From assembly GCA_003255065.1 (NCBI GenBank), contig QAOA01001229.1:967967-1031966 (forward strand): a DNA stretch of 64,000 nt, in the 5' to 3' direction. Origin of the DNA: Cercis canadensis. Its lineage: Eukaryota; Streptophyta; Magnoliopsida; Fabales; Fabaceae. This document shows, one piece after another, positions 37,378 to 50,114 of the stretch. The notes beneath the pieces are model-generated. The model was given only the letters and a program-made list of their open reading frames with translations, was not told the origin of the DNA and searched no databases. Position numbers and translations under genes: made by a program. Every line of letters starts with the position of its first letter. The first letter of the stretch is position 1.

Positions 37378-37410
<33 letters not shown>
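37378..37410. repeat. (TA)n microsatellite
   Basis: Uninterrupted TA dinucleotide tract. Confidence 0.95.
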
Positions 37411-37411
<1 letters not shown>

Positions 37412-40400
37412 TCATTAATTCTTTTCAGGTTCCACAGCAATTACTTTCTTCAGGTTTCCAGCTCATTTATCTCTGACACCAAATGGATATGGCCTCCATG
37501 AAGGGTTGATTGAATTTCTCAGCAGATGCTCCATGCATCACTGTAAACTCAAATCTAATCTGGCTATTTGTATAATTAAAGCAAACTTAAAATTCATCCT
37601 CATTATTATGTGCAGCAGATTTAAAGAAACATTTAATTCCAGGATATTAAGTTTTATGACATGAATTTAAGACGAAAGATCCCAAAGGGAGTGACTCTGC
37701 AGTGGCTTGGCAAGTTGATCTTTCTTTTATTCAATAAGATCCTTCAGGATTGCACCTAGAGATATTCAGTTCTACTTCATAGATTTTTAGATTTGAGTCC
37801 CATTAAAACTTAGTGGATATATAGGATCTATTATTTTTCATTTCCTTGCACAGTCCAAACCTAATTAACCCTTTATTTAGAACAAGCAAATTAAAATGGA
37901 AGAAATGATTTTAAGATGAATGGATTTGAAAATCAATATACATAAAATACAAGATTATCATGTTATCTCAGAAATTTGTATAATGCCTAAATATAAAACA
38001 TTTTTTTCTATTTTTTTGTTTCTCATTGTCTTTCCCTCTTAATTTGTTAACCTTTTAGTACTGGCAAAAAAAATAAAATTGGTAAAGTGTTATAATTGTA
38101 ACTTTCACCAGAACTAATGATGAAGAAAGTAAAACTGTGAAACTGCAGGGAAGGTTAATCGTATCGTCCTTTCTTCTTCACAGACCGTGCAAGCTCGTGA
38201 TCCAAGAAGATAACGAGGAATAAGAAATCACATCAAAGAACAGCAAGGAGACGACCTTTTTCTCTTTTCTTTGATTATTACTACTCATTCTTCCTTTTCC
38301 TTTTTTTATTTTTTCCGTTTAGGAACTACCCAAAAATACATTTCCTCTTGTAGACAAAAGCTTCGCGTAGCATTGTTAGTTTCTACTATTTATCATCTAA
38401 ATTCCAACGAAGTAGGAAAAAATTCTCAAAACTTCAATGTCCTTTATGGGTTTTCAATTGCAAACACTATTTAAACAATATACACACCAAGGTAAGATAA
38501 AAATTTGTTGGCCTCAAGACCACTAAGCTGAAGTAGAATTATCTCGTGTCTCTAAATTCAACACAAAAGTTAAAATCTCATTAAGAATAAATGCTTCTTT
38601 AGAATAGATCTAGTTGAGAAGCCAAAATGCGTAGCCTTATAAGAAAAAGTGACAAGCTCTTGGTTAAAATGGCAGATCAAAATAACGTTCAAAACCCCTG
38701 TTGGAGTAAAAGTCGCTGAAAGGGTAGTTTCTACTATAGGTGGTGTAAAAGTGATTTCGAGATTGCAGTGATGCAGTTCAGTCAAAAAACTAAGGAGTTG
38801 CTTTTGTTGACAAAGTAATAAATTTACCTAATGAGCTATATTGCTAATGATTTGGTAGTTTCAAGTTTTATATTATTATATATTACTATCAAGTATCAAG
38901 ATCTAACTAAGTCTGCAGTGCACCTTTCCAAGGCTTAACTTCGAGACCATGGTACCCAACCATACAAAGTTAATGATTCAAAACCCAAAAGTGGATTTAC
39001 TTTGGTTTCGTTTTCATCTATGTCCCTATATATCCACTAATGATAGCGTTAACAAAGCCAATATCTTCTCCTTCAGTTTTTCTCACTGGTAGGCCACAGT
39101 CTGCATACTTGCCAAACCATAGCATTCACGCGTTTAACACATGATGTTGATGGAGCATTCAATGCGCACTTTTTTGTCCATAATTATAAATCCAAATCCT
39201 TTTAGCATAATGACACATATTTTAGAGAAAATTTATCGTATTTCTAACTATTCTAATTAGAAGGTCGTAATCTTATATTATATTCAAATCTCATCGAAAG
39301 TTAATGAGGAGAAATTTATTCAAATCTCCTCCCCATGATAGTTGATGTTTTGAGTTTGATCTAGAACACCGTTAATTGTGGGGTAAGTCATAAGTGAGAT
39401 CAACATCAAGTTGTGGTGATGCTATGCTATTTGAAACAAGGTATCAACATCAATTCGATGTGGTGTGACATGGAAGCTTGTGAATCAAATGGGGTCCCGA
39501 TTTGATTCAAATTAGGATCCAATTTGAGTAGCCTTAGTGGGGTTTGGGTTGGATGGGTTATTTGTGTGGTGCTGATTCTTAAAGCATTGCATGCTTGCAA
39601 TGAAACTTTTTCCTTGGACATGGTAAAGGACTTGTTCATAAAGGGCATGCGGGTGATACCAAAAATCAAAGGTGCTTGGTCCTTGTCATGTGCTGTATGG
39701 GACGGTGACACGAAAATACTCTTTCCTCTTGGCTCGGTCTTAGTTGCCCCTATCTGGGTTTTCATGATTTTTTCTTGAATTTCTATTATAATTTTTCCTT
39801 TTAAAAAAAAATTCATTATTATTTGTCCTTAACTCGATGGCCCAGCTCAAAAATCTGGAGTCCATAATTCACATGGACAATTAATATCATTTGAGAAGGA
39901 GAGATAGATCACGTGGATTCTCATGTTTATTGTTTTCTAGGGTTTGGGATGTAATAAAGTGAAAAGCTGAACTTATTTCTGCTATGTATCTTGATATCCA
40001 AGGTGCAGTAGATGTTTACCCATTTTTAGATGGAGTAATGGAAGTAAACGAAAGGATAAAAGAAATTAATTATATAGTTATCATATTTGTTAAGACTTTT
40101 TTAAAAAAAAAAAAACTAATTTGTAGAGATTTTGGGTTTTAGTCTATTATAAGCTCTTTATTTTCCTTAAAAAAAAACACAAATTCTCAAGAATATTATA
40201 CTCTCTTTTTGGCTTTCTCCCAATTTCTTTATTTCTTTCCAAAATCTTCAGTTCTAAACAAATCCTTACTGATTTTAAGAAACCCATGAACCTATGTAAT
40301 TAAGATGAAACAATTAACTATACACTTTTTTCATCATTAATGTGGATTACATATATATAATAAGAGGTTTTTTCTTTAGAAAACTATTTCCTAATAAAGT

Positions 40401-41588
40401 TGGACAAATAATTTTTTTTTTTTATAATCATAGGAAAATACTTTAATTCTTGACTTAGTTTATGTACCCTTTAAAAATTTGGGTAATGGTAGATATATAA
40501 CCTATTGTCATAAAATTAATTTTCACAATTAATTAATTGTCATAAAATTAATCTGAATTAGACAACAAAATTTTAACTCGAACTATCTAGATTTAAATTT
40601 TATTACAAAGAACAATTAGGAAAATTTTGTGGAAATAAATTGTACATATATGAAATTTAGATAAATATTGGCTCACCTCCTACTAATTAAAAGGAATCTA
40701 TGAAGTATGACAATACATACACATGAAATCATGCTTTGCTCAAATCTTGTGGAAGAAAAGACTTGTATATATGTTCACTACTTTTATTTGTAGTCTTAAT
40801 TTTAGGTTGAGATATGGAATTATGCAACAATAATGTAACATCAATGTTGCTGTCTCTACATGTCCAATTGCCACACAAGCAGATCTCATTGGCCAAGTCT
40901 ATGCGTAATGGTGAAAATTTTGGCAAGTCTTAGTCTCCAAAGTCACTGTCCAATTGTGTGAATGTCACAACTATGACTAAATAAATATTCTTTTTGACAA
41001 AGAACCTAACCTCTTGCCTCTCTTTTTTGACAAACAAAGTTGCAAATTATATTTTGTTCTCATTGATTTGATGAAGAATTTTCTATTTGAAGATAAGGGT
41101 GTGTGCTATTTTCTGATTACAAATAATTGAAGGGATTCTTGTATAACACAACTAATTCCATTTGGAATTTGAGTAAAGACTCCAAAACGTCTTACTCCTC
41201 GTACGTTATTATTAAGTTAACATATCTGACCACGCAATTAAATTAAGGATGACTTCGAGTCTTCTTCTTTGCCAAAAACACAAAGAAATGTAATATACGT
41301 ATAAGTCATATATAGGTGATGTCATTTCTTAATGTTTACATAGAATGTCTGCATTTAGTTTGTCAGTATCATCATAATAAAATATGAAGATAAAGGGTGC
41401 GCTTATAATAAGTTCAAAGTTTTGAAGCCCTTAAATATAGATTAGTGGTGAGAATTTTAGATAAAATATATATGCAAGAGGATCTTACATAAAACAAAAA
41501 ATAAAAATAAAAAATTGGTTTTCCCATTTTTAAGCAATTAAATGTGTGAATTGAAGTGAAAAGATAAGACATCCGAAAATATCAGTAC

Positions 41589-41693
41589 ACGTGTTTGGTT
41601 TTGATTTTAATTTTTTTTTTAAAAAAAAAATTGGTAGGATTTGCAGAGTCCAAAATCACTTTGGAATGTTTTAAAGTGAAATCAAACATGTTA
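41589..41693. mobile_element. Possible small hAT-like MITE
   Basis: The left end ACGTGTTTGGTTTTGATTTTA and the reverse complement of the right end (ATGTTTGATTTCACTTTA) match imperfectly around a T-run/A-run centre. About 105 bp. No target duplication could be fixed. Confidence 0.35.
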
Positions 41694-41773
41694 TAAATAT
41701 TGAAAATGCTCTGATTCCTCTGAATGAGACTTTTTAATTATATATGAATGTAGGTCTCTTCATAATCTCTGAA

Positions 41774-41856
41774 GGGTAAGGGCAGCAAGGCATTAGAAGT
41801 TCCTTCTATTGCCAGGGGTAAGGCAGCAAGGCATTAAAAGTTCCTTCTATTGCCAG
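41774..41856. repeat. Tandem duplication of a ~42-bp unit
   Basis: Units at 41774-41815 and 41816-41856 both run from GGGTAAGG through GGCAGCAAGGCATTA to TTCTATTGCCAG. They differ by one missing G and one G/A change, so the duplication is recent. Confidence 0.92.
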
Positions 41857-43829
41857 TGAGCTTTGGCTCATTGATATATGAAGTTGGCTGTCACTATAAG
41901 CTTTCTTAGGTTTTTTGGTATTTTGGTTGACTTTGAGTTGGAATATGAAATCCACAAATTTTGAGAACGACTTTAATAATTATGACGATGACTTCAATAT
42001 CATTCGACCACAAAATATGCTTTCTGAGTTTGAACCCAATTATCATTCAAGTTTCTTCCGCTCAAAATTATACTATTACTTAAAAAAAAGTTCCTTTGAG
42101 GTAAATGACCATATATAAAGCCTTTTTTTTTTTCACCTAAGCTCTTTTATATATTTAGATGCACTTTTCACAATTTTTAAAAGTATTTTATTAAATTCAA
42201 AGTCGAATATTTCAGAAGGATGTACATATTTCACCAAGGTCTTCAAAATTCACAATAAAACAACTTTCATATTAATTAATCTTACTATTATAAGCAGCAA
42301 ACTCCATATTTTGTTTTTGGAGAACAAACTCCAGAAACCCAATTTGACACCCACGGTTGACTTAGGCTTAGATGAATATATAGGCGGAGTATAATGGGCC
42401 AAAAGGGCTAATTAGTGATTCAGTGGGCCTTTGATCAATTTCAAAGACTACAAGCCCATTACACAAGTTTTTATTTGTTGTCGTGGAACCAAGTTTACAA
42501 TACCCATAGACATTAGCCCAAAAAAAAAATCGATACCCATTGAAGAAAATGGATATTTGATGCCACTGTTTGCACAACATATTAGAAAATTCAATTTGAT
42601 AAAAAAATAATTTAAACAATTATTTTTTTTGGGTAAGCAAAACTACTTGAATTCTCTGGTCCCTCTTACTTCAATTTCTCTCTAGCTTTTCCTCTATGTT
42701 GATTCTAAGGGAAATCTTGGAATTTGTTTATACCCATTACTAAGGTCTAAACTATTGTTGGTTTATCTTGGCCCAAATCACTCAAATTATTAAAATATTC
42801 TTTATGCCTTAATAAATATTGTCTTTTTCACAAGTATGATCACTTTTGAGACTTTTTTTCATTTATTATTCTGACCAACTTAACTTGACTTTTAAAATCT
42901 AGATATTTTTAACCTGACATTTAGTTCACTTGTATTATTGTGCAGATAAGATTTGAAACTTAACAAACCCAACCTTAATCAAAGAAACCTGACTTACCTA
43001 TTCTTGACCCGATCTTAACACAAGTATCGTCAAAATTAATTTTTGGATGTAGAATCCCATTCTAAATGCCGACTATACTTATATTTTCAGTGACTAACAA
43101 TCCAACTTATATACATTTATTTATAAATTTGTGGAGCATGTGACAGTAAACAAGTAATTAGTATTCAGTGGAAAGGTATTGTAGAATTGGCCCTTGAAAT
43201 CACATTGTTTTCCTTCAAGCAATGATCCCACTCCGATTTTTCTACCATACGCAATTGATTGAAAAAGAAAAAGCAGAGAGACAACTAAAAATATGCTAGT
43301 TATATTTATTTTTAAATACTAGCTTTTTTACATACTAATTTATAATGTTTATATTACTTCCTTAATCAACAAGGTGTTAGTTCAGTGAAAACATATTAAA
43401 CTCCAAAAAGTTCTCAATCAAAAGTTTTGAGTTCAAATTATTGAAATTATATTTATTAAGAAAAATTTACCGATTAATTCCATTAGTCTCATATAAAAAA
43501 ATTATGAGAATCCCTTAGATGTAAATCAAATATTACTTCATTACAATTTACAATAACAAAAAATATTTATTTTTCTATTTAATTTAGGTGAGAAAAAAAT
43601 TCTATGGTCCAATATTTTCATAAAGAAAAAGACAAATACAAAAGGATGCAGTTCAGAAATACAAGCAAGATTAAAAAACACATCTTTATGGAAATAGAAG
43701 TGTGGAAATTATTTGCTTCACTCGTCGGAGATTTAAAACCAGAAAGTTGCTTTGTTTCACACTGAGAGCCAAAAAGATATATTTTCTGAAGTAGAAGAAG
43801 CAAGCTACTGTTCCCGCCAATTCAAACCG

Positions 43830-46800
43830 ATGCTTAGTTTATCTCTGCTTCATCCCCAACCTTCGCTAACATCACCACTTTCACACAGAACTCTGCTTCC
43901 AAGACTTGTACCTAAAGCTTTGTACTCAACCCGTCAGTGGTTACATATCCCTTATCTTCCTCAAGTTTTGCCTCAAAACGTTTCTGGGTTGCAGAGAAAT
44001 TTTCTGGGTTGTTCCTGTTCGAGTTCATCTGTTTATTCTTCGCCGGATGATGACTTCAATGTTGAATTGGGCCGTTTATTGGCGCTGTTGCCGGAAGAAA
44101 TGCGGCGGAGAGTTAGCGAGCACCCTGAGCTTCATCAATTGATTGAAGTGGTAATGGATTTGGGTCGGAAGCCACTAGCTAGATTCCCTTCCGGAGATTT
44201 TGTGATATCGGACTACCCAATTATGGTTCAGGATATCGAGCATGCGACTTCTCAGGTATGGAAAACAATGCTCACTACGTGTTTGGTTAATTGATTCTGA
44301 AACCGTAATGGGCTATCAAGTTTGTCTGTTGGAAGAAAACCAAGTTAGTTTACTTTAAAAAGGGTGTGTCTTAATCTCTTGAGTGATGTCTTGTGTCGCT
44401 ATTAGTTGATCTTGTATTATAGTTTTCCACTGTGTTACTAAGAATCATGAAAGTGGAAAGGTGAACTGATAAATTTTCCTGCATGGAAGACTACAAAATG
44501 CTCCTTTTTAACTGATGATCGTAAAAGAGACAACCATAACTGCTAATTGAACCACCTCTTGCAGGTGGGTGACTTTGGTATTGATAATCGAGCAGGAATC
44601 AGCAGGACTTTGCATCGAATTAGTGCCATCAGAAATAGGAAGGGTGCAATTATTGGTCTAACTTGTCGAGTTGGCAGGGCAATATCAGGAAGTGCTATGT
44701 TGTTGCGAGATTTGGTTCAAGACGGTTCTTCTTTGTTGCTGATTGGGCCTCCAGGGGTAGGAAAAACTACAATTATCAGGTCAGTGGTTCCTTTGTCCCA
44801 TACTAAAATTTTCAAGCTTGATATGCATGGAATAGTAACCTTCTTAAAGTGTACAGTTATCATGCTTCCTTCCTTCCCTTGTCCCTTAGCCTTACTATTC
44901 TTGGGGTCCAAGATCTCTTAGTCTAACAAAAAGTAGATATTTAGAAGGAGTTCTGTTCTTTTTTTTTTTTCTCCCCTTTTCCGTTGGGTTGAAGGAATTC
45001 TGTTTTTCGAAAATGTGTCAATTATGTACTGCAATAACATTATAAAATAGGCAGCTGGTAGGATGCATACTTGGCTCATTTGGAGTACACAGCCGTTGAT
45101 ATATATATATTTTCTATGACAAACTTTTTCCCTTTCAATTGAGCTTATTGTGTATTTTACTCTATATTTGCAGGGAAATAGCTCGAATGCTGGCAAATGA
45201 TTACAAGAAGCGTGTGATGATTGTTGACACATCCAATGAGATTGGTGGTGATGGTGATATACCTCATGCGGGAATAGGTAGTGCTCGTCGTATGCAAGTC
45301 CCAGACAATGATATGCAGCATAAGGTATTTGCTGCAATTACTGGATCTTGACCTTCTTGTTTATTATGGGGAAAGTATAGCTGTATCGTCTGTGCTGTCT
45401 GAGAACAATTGACACATTCTAAATTTAGTTTGATTATATTTTAGTCTAAAAGAGTTTGTTGAAACAAATAATGGAATAACAAAATGTATTCTGCAAACCA
45501 AACAGCAGAATGCTTGACCATACTTAAACTTACAAGACAAGCTTGAATGAGGATGATCATTCTTTATGGAGACCTTTTCATTCTATTCCTTAAGTATTAC
45601 TGTTACTTATTTCTGTTAGTGCATGCCAAAAGATTTGTCTTTTGGTCATAATAGGCACTTTGGACAACTACGTTTTGACATTTTTCAAGGATTTTTATCT
45701 TCGTAATATTGTTGTTCAGGTATTGATAGAAGCAGTCGAAAATCATATGCCACAAGTAATTGTAATTGATGAAATTGGTACAAAACTTGAAGCAATGGCT
45801 GCAAGCACAATTGCACAACGTGGAATTCAGCTAGTTGCCACTGCTCATGGAGTCACAATTGAGAATTTGATAATGAATCCCTCATTAGAGATGCTTGTTG
45901 GAGGAATACAGGTGAAGTATCATAGTTGTTTTAGATTGAGTACTTCCACTTTTTGTGATCAAACATGCCCACTGTTAGGGATTTGATTGCTTAGGCAGTT
46001 AGTTGTTTACTGTTACAACCTTTAGTTAAACTATAGTTCACCAGCAATTGTGTGCCTTATGTATAGAGGCATATCAATATTAATGTGGAGGGTGTATCGC
46101 ATGCTAGGACCCTTTTCAGCTATTATTGGCTTGAATTTGAAGGAATTTGGTAAACAACGGGTAATTTACTAGTCAAGTTTAATGGTAAGAGACACTATAC
46201 TTGGTGGTATAAAATCCACAAATTCATACTTCTTTTCTTTCAAGGGGAGGTATAACTAGAACCAAATGCCTTAGATTTTGAATTTATTAATCCTCCATGC
46301 ACTTGAATATTAAGTCCTTGACGGATTTGAGTAGACTGGGAAGTACGCCTCACTACAAATCTAACCATCAATGTAATCCTTCTGGTTCTTAGTGGGTGTC
46401 AACTGTCTTTGCTCTGGAATTTTTATGAATTCAAATGTTATATTCTTATTTAAAACAAGTTAATCAAGGCAAAAATTTCACAAGCCTCAAGAATATTAGA
46501 CTACTATTTTAGTTGTAGGGTTCAGCAGACTGAACCCATTTTACTTTCTCCTTCCATTTTGTCATTCTTGCTGTGAAATTATGAGCATGTATTTATTCTT
46601 CCTGGTTTCATTACTGCTACTATTATTTTCTAGAGCGTGACATTAGGGGATGAAGAGGCCAGCCGTAGGGGTGCTCAGAAGACAGTACTCGAGAGGAAAG
46701 GCCCATCAACATTTAGTTGTGGAGTGGAGATAATTTCAAAGACAGAATTGCGGATTCACCGTAGCCTTGAAGCAACTGTAGATGCTATTCTTTCGGGTAA

Positions 46801-47466
46801 TTTCCTTCCTGGAAAAATAAGTTATTTTAGTGGATTAATTTATAACTTTGTGTTGTTTGGCTTGTTGGTGAAGGTCGTTTTCCAAATGTAGAAGTGCGCA
46901 AGATGAAATCTCAGGAACAGGAAGAAACTACACAAAAGGAACCTGTTATTTACAGTTCTCCTGAAAAGAATGATGAAATTATGTTAGAAGATGCTTCAAA
47001 GATAAATGATGACCAAACCTCCCAGAATGAATCACATTCTAGTTTGCCTGTTGACATGGTAGAGGATTCATGGGAATATAGATTGCCACTTCACCTGTTT
47101 TGTTATGGGGTAAGACTCCATTACTCAACAGCTTTGGTAAACAAATGTGATAATTGTTGGGAAGATCACAAAGATTTTTTTTTTTTTTCTTGCTTTTGAA
47201 TCCTGTAATCCAATCTATAATTTATAATGATGATATAAGTTTGAAACTTTATGTAACTGATAAGGGAAATTAAGTTTGGAGTTGGATGGTAAGGATATTG
47301 ACATATATGAGGTGATTGTGAGATTTGTTTTACCTCAGCAAAGCTGGACTGAAATGCTTTCGTTTCTGGACCCACAAATTACTTACCTGTCGTGTCTTCC
47401 CCTCTACCCCCCTCTCCCTAGAAAAACCAATGCCATACCATGGACATGTTACTTGTGAGATAGGTA

Positions 47467-47497
<31 letters not shown>

Positions 47498-47510
47498 TAG
47501 AGAGAGAGAN

Positions 47511-47543
<33 letters not shown>

Positions 47544-49134
47544 ACTTGTGATCAACCTAAGTGATTTGTACTCTGTTTTCTTTTTTATAGTTGTCATTGG
47601 CTACTAACTTACACAATGAGAAGTAATTCTAGATTTTAGAGGCAACTGTTATGCAAGGGATTAAACAGTTGAAAATGAATGATGCGGCCGTTCAGTTGAC
47701 TGATAATATCAGTGAGGCAAATGCTTTACTTGCCTTGCAATCAAAGCTTAAGAAGAATCCCCGGATCCAAGCTGCTGCTAAATCTCATGATATTCCCATT
47801 TATGTGACTAAGGTAATAATTATCTAAAATTGCTTTGTTAGCTAAACTGCTACTCTTTCTCAAAAATTTATGCCATGGGTTATGTTTCCCTTCTAGACAA
47901 CTTCGTTGGAGCAAGTAACAAAAGCTATACGAGCATTAGTAAGTGATCATGACGATGGTGTAAAGGACTTTGGATCAGTAGACAAGATAAAATTGTCTGA
48001 GAAGGTTGATGCCTTGGAGGTAATACTAATATTGTAGTTTTGTTCAAATTCTTTCCTACAATTTTTGTGCTTTTATGTCTTATTTTGAGGGAACTAACTC
48101 ATGCTGAAAAACATTAAGCTGTGTGAGAAATAAGTAGCTCAAACCTTAAAACTTTTAATTCTAGATCTGTTGAAATGGTTTGAGAGACAAAACACTTTTT
48201 ACAGCCAGCACAAGATCCTTATAAGACCTTAGGCTTAAGGCTTAACTATGGTTTGTTAGCTTCACTCCTTAAACTGCAGTTTGCTTTAACTAGAAGTCTA
48301 CCATGATGCATGGTGAAGTTTCTGTGTTTAGTTGAGTGGTAATGATGGCAATAGAGTGGCCTCGGTGGTGCTATTGACAGTCGCGCAGAGTTGGTCATGG
48401 GGGTGAACCCCTTCTGCAAAGTCTCTACTTGTATTCTCTTACCCACAAAAGTCTTTATGTATTTTTTTTTTTTCTTTTTGGCTTAAGAATAATAACTTTG
48501 CTTCTTGTTATCTGATGAAAAAGTTGAAGGAAGCGCGAGTTTCTCTTGTTAATTAAACAACACTTAATGGTGCATGTTACTGAGGACATGCGAGATTGGG
48601 ACTTTGCAAGTTCCCTTTCCTCCTTTGAGTTCCGTTATGTCTGTAAAACGTGGACATCTTTATATATATTCTGACATGAAAAATCAGTTAATGCAATTGG
48701 CGTGTGCTGTCGGCATTTTAGATACTTCAGTAGGAGCCTAGGACCAAGAAACAATGTGATATTTCTAAAAATGAAACTCAATGCACGCGAGCTATTAGTT
48801 GACAAAATGTTGTTTCATCTTTCAGGAGGCAAGAATGGCTATTGAGCATATTGTAATCCCAAAAGGAGAACCTGTGGATCTACTCCCAAGATCATCTTCC
48901 ATACTATCTCTTCAGCTGGACCTTGTTCGTAAATACCAACTAGAATCAAGGAGAATCAGTAGAGAGTCAGATGTACATCTACGCATTCTTCCATCCCATT
49001 ATAGAATGGATGAAGACAGAACAAATAGTGAAACTTCTGATGCCGATGCTGGATTTGATGATTTTTCCTGTCCCAATGGCAGCATCAATGGCTCACCCAA
49101 CATCATCGACAGATTGCCCCTACTGTCTGAGTAG
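43830..49134 (+). CDS. Plastid-type P-loop ATPase, Ycf45/SPD1 family
   Basis: Nine exons keep frame: 43830-44255, 44565-44779, 45174-45324, 45720-45911, 46634-46796, 46874-47109, 47633-47812, 47897-48019 and 48826-49134. The product is 664 aa. The N-terminus ([15 protein letters not shown] and on) is Ser/Pro/Arg-rich with few acids, as in chloroplast transit peptides, which favours this ATG over one 78 bases upstream. Walker [10 protein letters not shown] lies at about 203-211, Walker [10 protein letters not shown] near 277-285, and a sensor-like QLVATAHG follows. An acidic linker separates the ATPase core from a C-terminal part with a possible R3H-like segment ([20 protein letters not shown]). 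Relatives are cyanobacterial and algal Ycf45 and Arabidopsis SPD1, needed for plastid development in seedlings. The biochemical substrate is not known to me. The last 135 bases of the coding region recur exactly at 53968. Confidence 0.92.
47466..47542. repeat. Compound (TA)n/(AG)n microsatellite with an N, intronic
   Basis: TA and AG tracts appear twice around an N at 47510, within the seventh intron of the ATPase gene. The repeated order on both sides of the N suggests an unmerged contig overlap. Confidence 0.85.
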
Positions 49135-49223
49135 TCAAATAGGTTAATTATTGTGTATATATATATCCCATTCTTAATACATTTATGTTGCAGCTGTTTA
49201 GCCATATGCTGAATTTGTTCATA

Positions 49224-49254
<31 letters not shown>
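48998..49254. repeat. First copy of exact ~256-bp repeat (ATPase gene 3' end)
   Basis: It runs from the last codons of the ATPase gene through its 3' flank into a T-run that ends at an N. The sequence is identical to 53968-54223 except for one T in the homopolymer. Confidence 0.97.
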
Positions 49255-49261
49255 NAATGAT

Positions 49262-49871
49262 TATATGATTTCTTTTACGCTTAGTGATGAGAAAGTTTTT
49301 CTGAGTGCAGACAGTACATGCAAATCATTTAGGAACATAATTAATAACATCCACAAACATGAATTCCTAAATAATATCAAACTGTTTGGCCTACCAACTC
49401 ATAGGTTATCATTGAAAGTTGGTTTGCTAATCATGTTATTGATGAACATTGATCTTTGTAAAGGACTATGTAATGGTACGAGGCTAATCATCAAGCAGCT
49501 TGGAAAATATATGATTGAAGCAAAAATTATTTTGGGCAGTAATTCAGGAGAGAAGATATCATCCTAAGAATGAATCTGACATCATTTGACCGAAGAATGT
49601 CGTTTCAATTAAAAAGGAGGCAATTCCCCATACAAGTGTGCTCCGCTATGACAATAATAAGAGTCATGGGCTGTCACTTTTTCATGTGAGGCTGTACCTC
49701 CCAAGACCAATATTTAGCCACAGACAGCTCTATTTAGCTTTCTTAAGAGTTAGAAGTCGGAGTGACCTAAAAGTGTTATTGATAGATTCAGATGGGACGA
49801 CCATAAAGAGCACAAAGAACATAGTCTACAAGGAGGTGTTCCATAAGATAAATCGAAGAGGTATGTTATAA
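49262..49871 (+). pseudogene. Helitron helicase C-terminal fragment (copy A)
   Basis: The translation aligns with the end of copy B: DEKVFLSADSTCKSF here against DEKVFMSADSTCKSF there, then GTRLIIKQL, RMNLTSFDRRM and [16 protein letters not shown]. It continues past the point where copy B is cut, through FLRVRSRSDLKVLLIDSDG to a stop. Frame changes near 49567 and 49640 show it is degenerate. The N-terminal helicase part is missing and the left border is an N. Confidence 0.88.
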
Positions 49872-50114
49872 ATCGAAAAACCCGGCAAATTCTAAAGATA
49901 CTTCTATAGAATAAATATGTACATATATATTTCTTTACTGGTCCTGTAATATAATTTCAGATACACAGGGAAGTGGTGAGCCCTTAGCAGAGAGTCATGT
50001 CAATAGCAGTTCAAATCAAGTATCAAAAGTTATTTCACCGATGTGATATCACATTACCACATTATCAGATTATAAGAAATCTTATAGGTAAGAACTGATT
50101 ACGAACTCTATTTT

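Larger units (their letters stand above)
29888..43829. other. Gene-poor AT-rich stretch
   Basis: About 14 kb without a supported gene. It contains microsatellites, a tandem 42-bp duplication at 41774-41856, a possible small foldback at 41589-41693, and short unrelated open frames. The longest of these, near 39430-39816, has no recognised motif on either strand. Old transposon remnants are likely but none could be classified. Confidence 0.5.

Noticed and set aside
39427..39816. 129-codon minus-strand frame and its 84-codon plus-strand counterpart
   Set aside because: No recognised motif, low complexity in places, no promoter or splice context. Could be an old transposon remnant.
43752..43829. 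Earlier ATG for the ATPase gene
   Set aside because: It adds 26 residues containing several acidic ones (SEVEEASYC) ahead of a good transit-peptide-like start, so the ATG at 43830 is preferred.
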